A stretch of 13,201 bases of DNA from an uncultured Clostridia bacterium (GTDB lineage: Bacteria > Bacillota > Clostridia > Oscillospirales > Acutalibacteraceae), in NCBI GenBank assembly GCA_944382025.1, contig CALWMQ010000151.1, positions 1 through 13,201 of the forward strand, in the 5' to 3' direction. The notes beneath the pieces were generated by a model. That model made no database searches. It was not told where the DNA came from and saw nothing but the letters and a program-made list of their open reading frames with translations. A program made the translations under genes and the position numbers. This document shows, piece after piece, positions 1-6,817 of the stretch. Numbering within the stretch: the stretch's first letter is position 1; every line of letters starts with the position of its first letter.

Positions 1-1
1 A

Positions 2-484
2 GGTATTGGCTTCCTGCCCAAGGATGAATATCTGGAGGAAACCCTGGAGGCGTATATCGCCCATATCAAAACCTATGATAAGGATGACAAGACCTACAGC
101 AACCGCGGTCTGGAGCTTCTGGTCAAATATATGTACGGCCCCGAGGCCCAGGACCGGGTGGATTTCACCAAGGTGGGCAGCCTGGAAATGGCGAAAAAGC
201 ATTCCTATGAGAATTATAAGGTCAATCCGGAAGCCACCCTGATTTTCTATCAGCCTCCGGCCATCTCCTACGAGCTGCGCGGCAAAATGGAAATCTACGA
301 TGAATGCGATTCCGGCAAGCGGGAGATCTACCAGCAGTTCATCAATGCCCAGCACGATGTGTACCATGCCCCGGATATGTCCCGGTGGCTGAGCCGCCCT
401 GCCTACATTTTCCGTATTGAAGAGATTTTCGATAACTGCGTCACCAAAGAGGGCTTCGGCACCAAGATGCAGTACCCCTATTGA
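2..484 (+). CDS. Partial gene, 3' end; probable FMN-binding split-barrel (PNPOx-like) protein
   Basis: The reading frame is open from the first bases of the window to a TGA at 482-484, so the true start lies upstream and about 160 C-terminal residues are visible. I see a stretch reading like the core of pyridoxamine-phosphate-oxidase/FMN split-barrel proteins: VGSLEMAKKH, then a strand with FYQPP, then YELRGKMEIYD (barrel strand plus turn), and a later RPAYIFRIEEIF strand. Proteins of that superfamily bind FMN or F420 and reduce small substrates; the substrate cannot be named here. No membrane segment or signal is visible. It ends 9 bases before the transporter binding-protein gene and in the same frame, so it is probably the upstream member of that transcription unit. 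The family assignment comes from remembered pattern only and could be wrong; that it is a real coding region is much surer. Confidence 0.6.
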   Translation, partial: GIGFLPKDEYLEETLEAYIAHIKTYDKDDKTYSNRGLELLVKYMYGPEAQDRVDFTKVGSLEMAKKHSYENYKVNPEATLIFYQPPAISYELRGKMEIYDECDSGKREIYQQFINAQHDVYHAPDMSRWLSRPAYIFRIEEIFDNCVTKEGFGTKMQYPY

Positions 485-493
485 GCCAGAGCC

Positions 494-2386
494 ATGAAAA
501 GACGGTTACATACAGGCGGACGGCGGCTGGGCGGGCTGCTGCTGTCCGCGGTACTTTTAAACGGCGTACTGCTGGCTGCCGGTTGTTCCGGCGGCGCCTA
601 TGAACGGCGTGGGGATACCTCCTCGACCTTGTATATCGGGGAGGTGGCCTCCAGCTTTCCTACCTCCTATATGCCCTGGTTTTCCCGGGATGGCATCGCC
701 CCCACTATTGCCAATATGGTATATTCCACGTTGTTCGATTATGATGAGAATACCGGTGTGTATACCCCCCGGCTGGCGAATTCCTGGTATTATGTGGACA
801 AGGAGGGCAACCCCATTGTCACCGAAGACGGCCGGGTGGATTATGACCGGCTGGAAGAAGTTTACGGCGGGAGTGATTCCGCCTTTTTCCCCGTGCGCTT
901 CGAGCTGAACCCGGACGCTACCTGGAGCGATGGTACCCCGGTCACGGTGGAGGATATCTATTTTACCTATGATCTGGCGGCTAACCAGAAGGTGTCCAAC
1001 CATGCCGGAGCCCTGGCGTGGGTCAATGACCTGCTTCATAAGTATGATACCAATACCGGCGTCATGAAACGCCAGGGGATCTATACCTATGATCACGGCG
1101 CTGCCCAGGCGGGTTACGCCATTTCGGAAGAGGAAAAGGATACGGTGTTCTACTTTGAGGTCAGCAAGGTGCTGGGAGCCATTACGCCCCTGGTGTCCAC
1201 GGTGCTGATCCTTCCAAAGCATATCTATGGCCCCATTGTGTCCGCAGAGAACCCCTTGAACAACACCGATCCCGATGAGGCACTGTCCTACGCCTATTCC
1301 CATCCGGTGGGCTGCGGTCCGTTTACCCTGGACGCGGAGGCGACCAACTCCCAGGAGATCGTGCTTCACCGCCGGAAGGATTTCTATATTAAGGCGAAAG
1401 ACGGCAGCGACCTGTATAAGGTGGATACCTTGAAATTCATCCTGTACCAGGAGATCAACGTGGCGATCTATGCCCTGAAAAAGGGGCATCTGGATGTGCT
1501 GGACAGCTCTATCAGCGCCAATTACGCGTCTCTGTTCGAAAACGAGGAGTCGGTGCGGCTGATGAAGGCGCCGGGTACCTTTACCCAAACCCTGGTGTTC
1601 AACCTCAACGCCCCCACCGACCGGGTAACCCCGGAACGGACGCTGCTGTCGGATGTACGGATACGCAAGGCCATTGCCCTGGCGGTGGATCAGCAGCAGC
1701 TGATCCAAAACGTGCTCAACGGGGAAGGACGCCCCGTATCCGCCGGGTTGATTATGGAAACCATGCCGGATCTGTATAACCCGGAATCGGATATTCTGGC
1801 CGGGGACACGGATGAGAAGCTGGCGGAAGCCAATGCCATTCTGGACGAGATCTGTCCCACGAAGGACGAGGCAGGATACCGTTATACCGAGGATGGTGTC
1901 AAGCTGTCCTTTGAGATCCTGGGCAGCCCGGGGGAGCAGGAAGCCATCAGTTTTCTCCAGGTGCTGCTGCAGAAGATCGGGGTGGAGGTCAAGTTCGCCG
2001 CCAAAGGCAATTCGCCGGAAACCACCTACCTGTACGGCGGTAATTTTGATATGACGATTCAGGGGGTAACCTTCTCCCTGTCCAATATCGACACCATGTA
2101 TAACGCCCATTTCAGCAATCTGAACCGTTCCTCCAATTACGGACGGCTCCAGGATGAAGCCATTAACGCCAAGATCACTGAGATGCGGCAGACCATTAAC
2201 CTGAACAAGAAATACGAGGCGGTCAAGGAACTGCAGCTGCTGACGGCACAGCAATATTACAAGATTCCGTTGTATTGTTCCAATGTGTTGTCAGTGGCCC
2301 GTACCGACCGCTTTACCGGCTGGGAACAGGAGGACGGTTCTACCGCTTTCAACCTGAAATCCCTGGAAAATCTCCAAATGGTATAA
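494..2386 (+). CDS. Peptide ABC transporter substrate-binding lipoprotein (SBP_bac_5 family)
   Basis: Extracellular solute-binding protein that captures peptides (or, in some relatives, nickel or other small ligands) and hands them to the permeases encoded next. The N-terminus has a basic stretch (MKRRLHTGGRR), a hydrophobic segment at about residues 12-29 and a lipobox LAAGC with Cys31, so the mature protein should be lipid-anchored outside the membrane. Family hallmarks include WSDGTPVTVEDI at about 144-155, GCGPF at about 273-277, and the RIRKAIALAVD segment in the second lobe. At 630 residues it is longer than the usual 520-560, apparently through insertions in the first lobe. The ATG at 494 is the first possible start, because the stop of the previous gene lies in the same frame just upstream. 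No strong ribosome binding site is visible in the 9-base gap, so translational coupling is likely. Ligand specificity is unknown. Confidence 0.93.
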   Translation: MKRRLHTGGRRLGGLLLSAVLLNGVLLAAGCSGGAYERRGDTSSTLYIGEVASSFPTSYMPWFSRDGIAPTIANMVYSTLFDYDENTGVYTPRLANSWYYVDKEGNPIVTEDGRVDYDRLEEVYGGSDSAFFPVRFELNPDATWSDGTPVTVEDIYFTYDLAANQKVSNHAGALAWVNDLLHKYDTNTGVMKRQGIYTYDHGAAQAGYAISEEEKDTVFYFEVSKVLGAITPLVSTVLILPKHIYGPIVSAENPLNNTDPDEALSYAYSHPVGCGPFTLDAEATNSQEIVLHRRKDFYIKAKDGSDLYKVDTLKFILYQEINVAIYALKKGHLDVLDSSISANYASLFENEESVRLMKAPGTFTQTLVFNLNAPTDRVTPERTLLSDVRIRKAIALAVDQQQLIQNVLNGEGRPVSAGLIMETMPDLYNPESDILAGDTDEKLAEANAILDEICPTKDEAGYRYTEDGVKLSFEILGSPGEQEAISFLQVLLQKIGVEVKFAAKGNSPETTYLYGGNFDMTIQGVTFSLSNIDTMYNAHFSNLNRSSNYGRLQDEAINAKITEMRQTINLNKKYEAVKELQLLTAQQYYKIPLYCSNVLSVARTDRFTGWEQEDGSTAFNLKSLENLQMV

Positions 2387-2393
2387 GATCACA

Positions 2394-2416
2394 CCCCTGC
2401 GGCCGGTCCGCGGGGG
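2394..2416 (+). promoter_or_regulatory. Stable intercistronic hairpin after the binding-protein gene
   Basis: Seven bases after the binding-protein stop codon, the arms CCCCTGCGG (2394-2402) and CCGCGGGGG (2408-2416) form a 9-bp GC-rich stem with one G-U pair and a 5-base loop. No T tract follows, so it is not a classical terminator. By analogy with other binding-protein-dependent operons (malE-malF), such a hairpin can protect the 3' end of the binding-protein mRNA and give it higher abundance than the permease message. Confidence 0.6.
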
Positions 2417-2451
2417 CGGTCTGAGAAATCTACCGGGAAGCGAGGCCCGCC

Positions 2452-3450
2452 ATGCAAAAAGGATATGTTATCAAACGCATCCTCTACACCATCTTCATAT
2501 TTTTTATCGTGGTGACGCTGAATTTCTTCATCCCCCGTATCGGGGTGGAGGACCCGGCGGAACGGTATTACCCTCCCCAGGGCAACATGACCGATGTGGA
2601 ATATGACATTGTCAAACAGCTGACCCGGGAGCAATACGGGTTCGATGTCTCCACCTTCCAGCAGTATATCCGATACCTGAACGATCTGTTCCACGGGGAT
2701 CTGGGGACCTCCTTTCAGGCCGGTTCCCCCAAGGTAGCGGATCTGATCGCCTCCCGGATCCCCTGGACCCTGGTGCTGTCGGTCAGTACCCTGCTGATCG
2801 GCCTGTTCCTCGGGCTGCTCATCGGCTCGTACGCGGCATGGAAGCGCGGCCAGCGGGTGGATACGGCGGTGCTCAACGCCTCTACCATCACCACCGCCCT
2901 GCCAGCCTTTTTCATCGCCCTGCTGCTGTCTCTGTACCTGGGGTTTGAATGGGAGCTGTTCCCCGCTTACACTGATCCCAATATGGTGGCTTCCTTTGAC
3001 TGGAGCTGGCGCTCCATCAGCCTGGTGGCCTCATCGGCAGCCCTTCCGATTATCTCCATGGCTATCGGCAGCGTGGTCAGCTACGCCCAGAATACCCGCA
3101 ACAGCGTTATCGCCGTGTCCAATGAGGATTTTATTCTTACCGCCCGGGCGAAGGGCCTGCCCTCCCGGCAGGTGCTGTATAAACATACCCTGCGCAACGC
3201 CATGCTGCCCATTGTGACCAATCTGGGCATGAGTGTCAGCGGCCTGATCGGGGGCTCGGTGGTGATCGAGCAGATCTTTAACTGGAACGGTATGGGAACC
3301 CTGTTCCTCAACGCCAATAATACCAACGACTACCCGCTGATGATGGGCATCATGCTCTTCCTGTCCCTGTTCGCCCTGGCGGCCAACCTGGTGACGGATC
3401 TGTGCTACTGCCTGCTGGATCCCCGGGTAACAGTAGGAGGGAGCCGCTGA
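2452..3450 (+). CDS. Peptide ABC transporter permease, DppB/OppB type
   Basis: Integral membrane subunit of the importer. The 332 residues show an N-terminal membrane segment (about 8-28), an extracytoplasmic domain (about 30-100) and roughly five further membrane segments (about 104-128, 143-165, 190-212, 255-277, 297-320), the usual DppB/OppB plan. The cytoplasmic EAA loop that docks on the ATPase is clear at about 225-259: ARAKGLPSRQVLYKHTLRNA, then MLPIVTNLG. The protein ends in LLDPRV, as B subunits usually do. The start at 2452 gives the typical KRILYTIFIFF N-terminus. Its TGA shares its last base with the ATG of the next gene (TGATG), indicating coupled translation. Substrate choice (dipeptide, oligopeptide, glutathione or nickel) cannot be read from the permease alone. 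Confidence 0.94.
   Translation: MQKGYVIKRILYTIFIFFIVVTLNFFIPRIGVEDPAERYYPPQGNMTDVEYDIVKQLTREQYGFDVSTFQQYIRYLNDLFHGDLGTSFQAGSPKVADLIASRIPWTLVLSVSTLLIGLFLGLLIGSYAAWKRGQRVDTAVLNASTITTALPAFFIALLLSLYLGFEWELFPAYTDPNMVASFDWSWRSISLVASSAALPIISMAIGSVVSYAQNTRNSVIAVSNEDFILTARAKGLPSRQVLYKHTLRNAMLPIVTNLGMSVSGLIGGSVVIEQIFNWNGMGTLFLNANNTNDYPLMMGIMLFLSLFALAANLVTDLCYCLLDPRVTVGGSR
3434..3442 (+). promoter_or_regulatory. Ribosome binding site deciding the permease C start
   Basis: TAGGAGGGA lies 7 bases before the ATG at 3450. A longer open frame starts at 3402 inside the preceding gene, but it lacks such a site and would add a non-membrane, non-family N-terminus. The ATG at 3450 is therefore the better start. 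Confidence 0.75.
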
Positions 3451-4484
3451 TGAAACGCTTTTTTTCCCGGCTGGGTTCCGCCCTATGGGACGCCCTGAAA
3501 GGCATCGGCCGGTTTGTCGCCAAGCTCTGGGCCCATCCCAAGGGCCGTATTGGCCTGATTATCGCGGGGCTGCTGGTTATCTGCGCTGTCTTTGCCCCTC
3601 CCATCGCCCCGTATGCTCCCTATGACGTCACCCCGCGGGCTGAGAAGGGGCTTTCCCCCAGCTGGGCCCATCCCCTGGGGACCACCATTACCACCGGGCA
3701 GGATATCTTCAGTATGCTGATCTACGGTACCCGGGTGTCCCTGGTGGTGGGCATTACCACTGGTTTGGCAACCGCTTTCCTGGGGGCGCTGATGGGCGTC
3801 CTGACCGGGTATGTGGGCGGCTTTGTGGATATGCTGGTGATGCGGATTGTGGATATTATGCTGGTGATCCCTACGCTGCCGCTGACCATCGTGCTGACCA
3901 ATCTGTTCGGCAAAAGCTATTTTATGATTATTTTTATCTTTACCCTCTTCGGCTGGACCGGTCTGGCCCGGGTTGTGCGTTCACAGGTGCTGGTGCTGAA
4001 AAACAGCAACTACGTCAGGGCCGCTGAGCTGGCCGGGGCTAAACGGAGCCACATCATGTTCCGCCATATCCTCCCCGGGGTGTCCCATCTGCTGATCATG
4101 AGCACCGCCCTGACCAGCGCCGGCATCATGGTGGCGGAAGCCGGTTTGTCCTTCCTGGGCCTGGGCGACCCTACCGCGATCAGCTGGGGGAAAATGCTGG
4201 CTGACGCTCAAAGCGGCGGCGCCCTGCTGTTCGGCCACTGGTGGTGGATTATGGCTCCCGGTATCGGCATTTTCCTGTCGGTGTTCGCCTTCATGCGCAT
4301 CGGCCTGGCCATGGAGGAGATTTTTAATCCCAGGATGAAGCAGTCCAGCGGCCTGTATAAGCTGTTTAAAAACCTGAATAATACCTATCTCCAAGAGGTG
4401 TTCGATTCCATGGAGGAGGACCGGTTAGAGGAAAAAGTCAAGCCGGAACCCACAGAAGAACGGGAACCCGCCGGGGTATCCTGA
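3450..4484 (+). CDS. Peptide ABC transporter permease, DppC/OppC type
   Basis: Second membrane subunit, pairing with the B permease. From the ATG at 3450 it has 344 residues: a cytoplasmic basic N-terminus, a first membrane segment at about 34-54, the C-subunit signature HPLGTT at 74-79 followed by GQDIFSMLIYGTR, then five further membrane segments. The EAA loop lies at about 188-210 (YVRAAELAGAKRSHIMFRH, LPG), followed by AEAGLSFLGLG, which is diagnostic of the C subunit. The last 27 residues are a highly charged, Glu-rich tail beyond the usual end of the fold at FNPR (about 292-295); most relatives stop close to that point. The start overlaps the stop of permease B by one base. It is followed by a 116-base gap before the ATPases, the largest gap in this operon. 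Confidence 0.94.
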   Translation: MKRFFSRLGSALWDALKGIGRFVAKLWAHPKGRIGLIIAGLLVICAVFAPPIAPYAPYDVTPRAEKGLSPSWAHPLGTTITTGQDIFSMLIYGTRVSLVVGITTGLATAFLGALMGVLTGYVGGFVDMLVMRIVDIMLVIPTLPLTIVLTNLFGKSYFMIIFIFTLFGWTGLARVVRSQVLVLKNSNYVRAAELAGAKRSHIMFRHILPGVSHLLIMSTALTSAGIMVAEAGLSFLGLGDPTAISWGKMLADAQSGGALLFGHWWWIMAPGIGIFLSVFAFMRIGLAMEEIFNPRMKQSSGLYKLFKNLNNTYLQEVFDSMEEDRLEEKVKPEPTEEREPAGVS

Positions 4485-4499
4485 TCCCCCAGGCCATGG

Positions 4500-4567
4500 A
4501 CAGCTGTTTTGGCTGTGCCGGTGACTTGAGCAAGCGGCTGTCCGCTTTTCCGCGGAGGATCTCCTCC
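4500..4567 (+). promoter_or_regulatory. Cluster of three short hairpins between permease C and ATPase D
   Basis: Within the 116-base gap three stems follow one another: ACAGC/GCTGT (4500-4504 with 4512-4516), AAGCGG/CCGCTT with a CTGT loop (4532-4547) followed by TT, and GGAGG/CCTCC with an ATCT loop (4554-4567). The middle one has only a four-base T run, so at most it is a weak attenuator. The group may partially uncouple ATPase expression from permease expression. I see no convincing promoter in the gap. Confidence 0.35.
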
Positions 4568-4600
4568 CAAAATCCCGAGTAAAGGCAGGTCACAGAGCCT

Positions 4601-5641
4601 ATGACCGATAAAACCATGCTGAAAGTGGAGAATCTCAAGGTGATCTTCCCCAATGCCGCCGGGGTGGTCCGCGCCGTGGAAGGCGTGGATTTGACGGTGC
4701 GGGAAGGGGAATGCGTCGCCATTGTGGGGGAAAGCGGCAGCGGTAAAAGCGTTACCTCACTGGCCGTGATGAAACTGCTGAATTCGCCTCCCGCTGTGAC
4801 GCGGGTGGATACCCTGGAATTTGACGGCCGGGATCTTCGCCAGGCGACTGAAAAGGAGATGCTGGACATCCGTGGCAAGGAAATGGCCATGATCTTCCAG
4901 GATGCCCTGACCGCCCTGAATCCGGTGATGACCATAGGGCATCAGCTGGACGAAGTATTTATCCGCCATCAGCACATGAAGAAGAAAGAAGCCAAACAGG
5001 CCTCTATTTTGGCCCTGCGGCTGGTGGGGGTGCCTTCTCCGGAACGGCGGTACAGCGATTTCCCCCATGAACTCAGCGGCGGCATGCGCCAGCGTGTACT
5101 GATCGCCATGGCGTTCGCCTGCAACCCCAAGCTGATTATTGCCGATGAGCCGACTACCGCTCTGGATGTGACCATCCAGGCCCAGGTGCTGGATGTGCTG
5201 AAAAACATGCAGCGGGAGCACAGTACATCCCTGATCCTGATCACTCATGATCTCAGCGTGGTTGCCCATATGGCCGATACGGTTTATGTGATGTACTGCG
5301 GACGGATAGTGGAAAAAGCCCCTTTGAAGGAGCTGTTCCATCGGCCGCTGCATCCTTATACGGAAGGATTGCTGGCGGCAGTCCCCCGGCTCAGCGAAGA
5401 AAACCATCAGTTTATTCAGATCCCCGACGCGGTTCCCAACCCGATGCATAAGCCTGCCGGATGCACCTTCCATCCCCGCTGCCGGTACTGCACCCAGCAA
5501 TGCCGGGATAAAATGCCGCCGCTGCAGGATATGGGGGATGGCCGTCAGGTCCGCTGCTGGCATCCTCTGGGCGGCCCCAACCTGACGGAGGACGCTCTCC
5601 AGGACGGGAGCGTCGGAAAGGAGGCAGGCCGCTATGAGTGA
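4601..5641 (+). CDS. Peptide ABC transporter ATPase, DppD/OppD type
   Basis: Cytoplasmic ATP-binding subunit that powers import. Motifs in order: Walker A GESGSGKS (43-50), Q-loop Gln100, signature LSGGM (158-162) followed by RQR, Walker B LIIADE (178-183), D-loop TTALD and switch His216. After the nucleotide-binding domain comes the oligopeptide-transporter C-terminal region with four conserved cysteines, Cys288, Cys294, Cys301 and Cys319, plus Cys297. This arrangement matches the region reported to bind a [4Fe-4S] cluster in Opp/Dpp ATPases. Length (346) is normal for OppD/DppD. The ATG at 4601 is preceded only by a modest AAAGGCAGG about 10 bases away. It overlaps ATPase F by 8 bases, so the two ATPases should be made in equal amounts as a heterodimer. 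Confidence 0.95.
   Translation: MTDKTMLKVENLKVIFPNAAGVVRAVEGVDLTVREGECVAIVGESGSGKSVTSLAVMKLLNSPPAVTRVDTLEFDGRDLRQATEKEMLDIRGKEMAMIFQDALTALNPVMTIGHQLDEVFIRHQHMKKKEAKQASILALRLVGVPSPERRYSDFPHELSGGMRQRVLIAMAFACNPKLIIADEPTTALDVTIQAQVLDVLKNMQREHSTSLILITHDLSVVAHMADTVYVMYCGRIVEKAPLKELFHRPLHPYTEGLLAAVPRLSEENHQFIQIPDAVPNPMHKPAGCTFHPRCRYCTQQCRDKMPPLQDMGDGRQVRCWHPLGGPNLTEDALQDGSVGKEAGRYE
5617..5624 (+). promoter_or_regulatory. Strong ribosome binding site for ATPase F
   Basis: AAAGGAGG, a near-perfect anti-16S match, sits inside the end of ATPase D, 9 bases before the ATG at 5634. It supports a start within the preceding gene and an 8-base overlap. Confidence 0.8.
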
Positions 5642-6629
5642 AAATATCTCCCTCCCTCTGGTGCGGGTGGAGGATCTGAGCGTTTATTTTCCTGTACGGG
5701 GCGGTGTGCCTTTTGCCCGTAAGAAGCAGGTTAAGGCGGTCAATCATGTCTCCCTGTGCGTCCCTAAGGGCGAGACCTTCGGGCTGGTAGGGGAATCCGG
5801 ATGCGGAAAGTCCACCCTGGCCAATGCCATCCTGGGGATGGTGAAGCCTACCGGCGGGAAAATCTATTTCAAGGACCAGGAGCTTACTGCCCTGCCTCCC
5901 AAGGCGCTGCGCCAGGCCCGCAGAGACATGCAGATGATTTTCCAGGATCCGTTTTCCTCCCTGAACCCCCGCTTTGATGTGTACAGGCTGATCAGTGAGC
6001 CTATGCTGATCCGCGGCGGCTATACCAAAGCGGAGATGGAAGCCCGTGTGGTGGAGCTGCTGGGGCTGGTGGGCCTGTCAGCCGATGACCTGCACCGGTA
6101 TCCGTCGGATTTCTCCGGGGGCCAGCGTCAGCGTATCGGTATTGCCAGGGCGATTTCCCTGAATCCGGAATTCCTGGTATGCGATGAACCGGTTTCCGCT
6201 CTGGACGTGTCGGTTCACGCCCAGATCCTGAACCTGCTGATGGATCTGCAGAAGCGGCTGGGTATGACCTATCTGTTTATTTCCCATAACCTGGCGGTGG
6301 TCAAGGATATCTGCCCCTCAGTAGCGGTGATGTATCTGGGCAGCGTGATGGAAACCGGGGTAACCAAGACCATCTTCCGGAACCCCCTGCACCCCTATAC
6401 CCAATCCCTGCTGTCGGCGGTGCTGGACGTGGATGTGGACAGCCGGAAACAGCGGATTATCCTGAAAGGGGAGATCCCCAGCCCCATCGATGTGCCGGCC
6501 GGGTGCCCCTTCTGCACCCGCTGCCCCAAGGCTACCGACCGCTGCCGCTCCGAGCAGCCGAAACCGGTGTTGGCCGAACCGGGACATTTTGTATGCTGCC
6601 ATTATCCCGGCCCCATTGAGGCGGAATAA
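5634..6629 (+). CDS. Peptide ABC transporter ATPase, DppF/OppF type
   Basis: Second ATPase of the importer, expected to heterodimerise with the D subunit on the cytoplasmic face of the permeases. Visible motifs: Walker A GESGCGKS (53-60), Q-loop Gln104, signature FSGGQRQR (160-167), Walker B LVCDE (181-185), D-loop VSALD and switch His218. The phrase QMIFQDPFSSLNPR is characteristic of the F subunit. The C-terminal region carries Cys291, Cys294, Cys297, Cys304 and the pair Cys321-Cys322, so it may also bind an iron-sulfur cluster like its partner. Length is 331, normal. It closes the operon: the next gene starts about 190 bases later and I see no clear intrinsic terminator in between, so some read-through is possible. 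Confidence 0.95.
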   Translation: MSENISLPLVRVEDLSVYFPVRGGVPFARKKQVKAVNHVSLCVPKGETFGLVGESGCGKSTLANAILGMVKPTGGKIYFKDQELTALPPKALRQARRDMQMIFQDPFSSLNPRFDVYRLISEPMLIRGGYTKAEMEARVVELLGLVGLSADDLHRYPSDFSGGQRQRIGIARAISLNPEFLVCDEPVSALDVSVHAQILNLLMDLQKRLGMTYLFISHNLAVVKDICPSVAVMYLGSVMETGVTKTIFRNPLHPYTQSLLSAVLDVDVDSRKQRIILKGEIPSPIDVPAGCPFCTRCPKATDRCRSEQPKPVLAEPGHFVCCHYPGPIEAE

Positions 6630-6802
6630 AAACACTGGGACCTGGATACGCGGCGGGGTATGATCCGGTCTATGGCGGCCTATCCGGCTGGGCGCCGGCT
6701 TATGAGGCGTACCCGGCTTTTGAGCCAGGTTCTCGGTATTTCCCGCTGGATCCCCGCCCGCTTTCCTCAGAAGGACTCTCCGGGATTCGTCTATCACCAT
6801 GA
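6620..6802 (+). other. Gap between transporter and C-S lyase with a short coding-like stretch, no proven gene
   Basis: The region between the ATPase F stop and the next gene holds an open frame (6620-6802, ending at TGA 6800-6802) with no ATG or GTG start. Only a CTG at 6635 is available, 10 bases after GAGGCGG. Its translation is unusually rich in Gly, Tyr and Pro (for example GYAAGYDPVYGG and YFPLDPRPL). It could be a tiny protein, a remnant of a gene tail, or chance. A small CCGGC/GCCGG hairpin lies at 6684-6698 without a T run. Confidence 0.15.
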
Positions 6803-6806
6803 AGGA
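6802..6806 (+). promoter_or_regulatory. Ribosome binding site deciding the malY/patB-type start
   Basis: AAGGA lies 11 bases before the ATG at 6818, giving the family-typical N-terminus MSFDEIIDRR. The in-frame ATG at 6806 overlaps this site itself and would add only MCIS, so it is unlikely. Confidence 0.6.
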
Positions 6807-6817
6807 TGTGCATTTCC

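Noticed and set aside
557..2254. 565-codon open frame on the - strand opposite the binding-protein gene
   Set aside because: Its translation has no family motif or signal, and the + strand frame has a lipobox and clear SBP motifs. Long antisense frames are expected in GC-rich genes.
3402..3449. Longer N-terminus for permease C starting at 3402
   Set aside because: It would overlap permease B by 49 bases, has no ribosome binding site, and adds a non-family extension; TAGGAGGGA precedes the ATG at 3450.
4757..5563. 268-codon open frame on the - strand opposite ATPase D
   Set aside because: Shadow of the ABC ATPase, with no ribosome binding site and a low-complexity His/Gln-rich translation.
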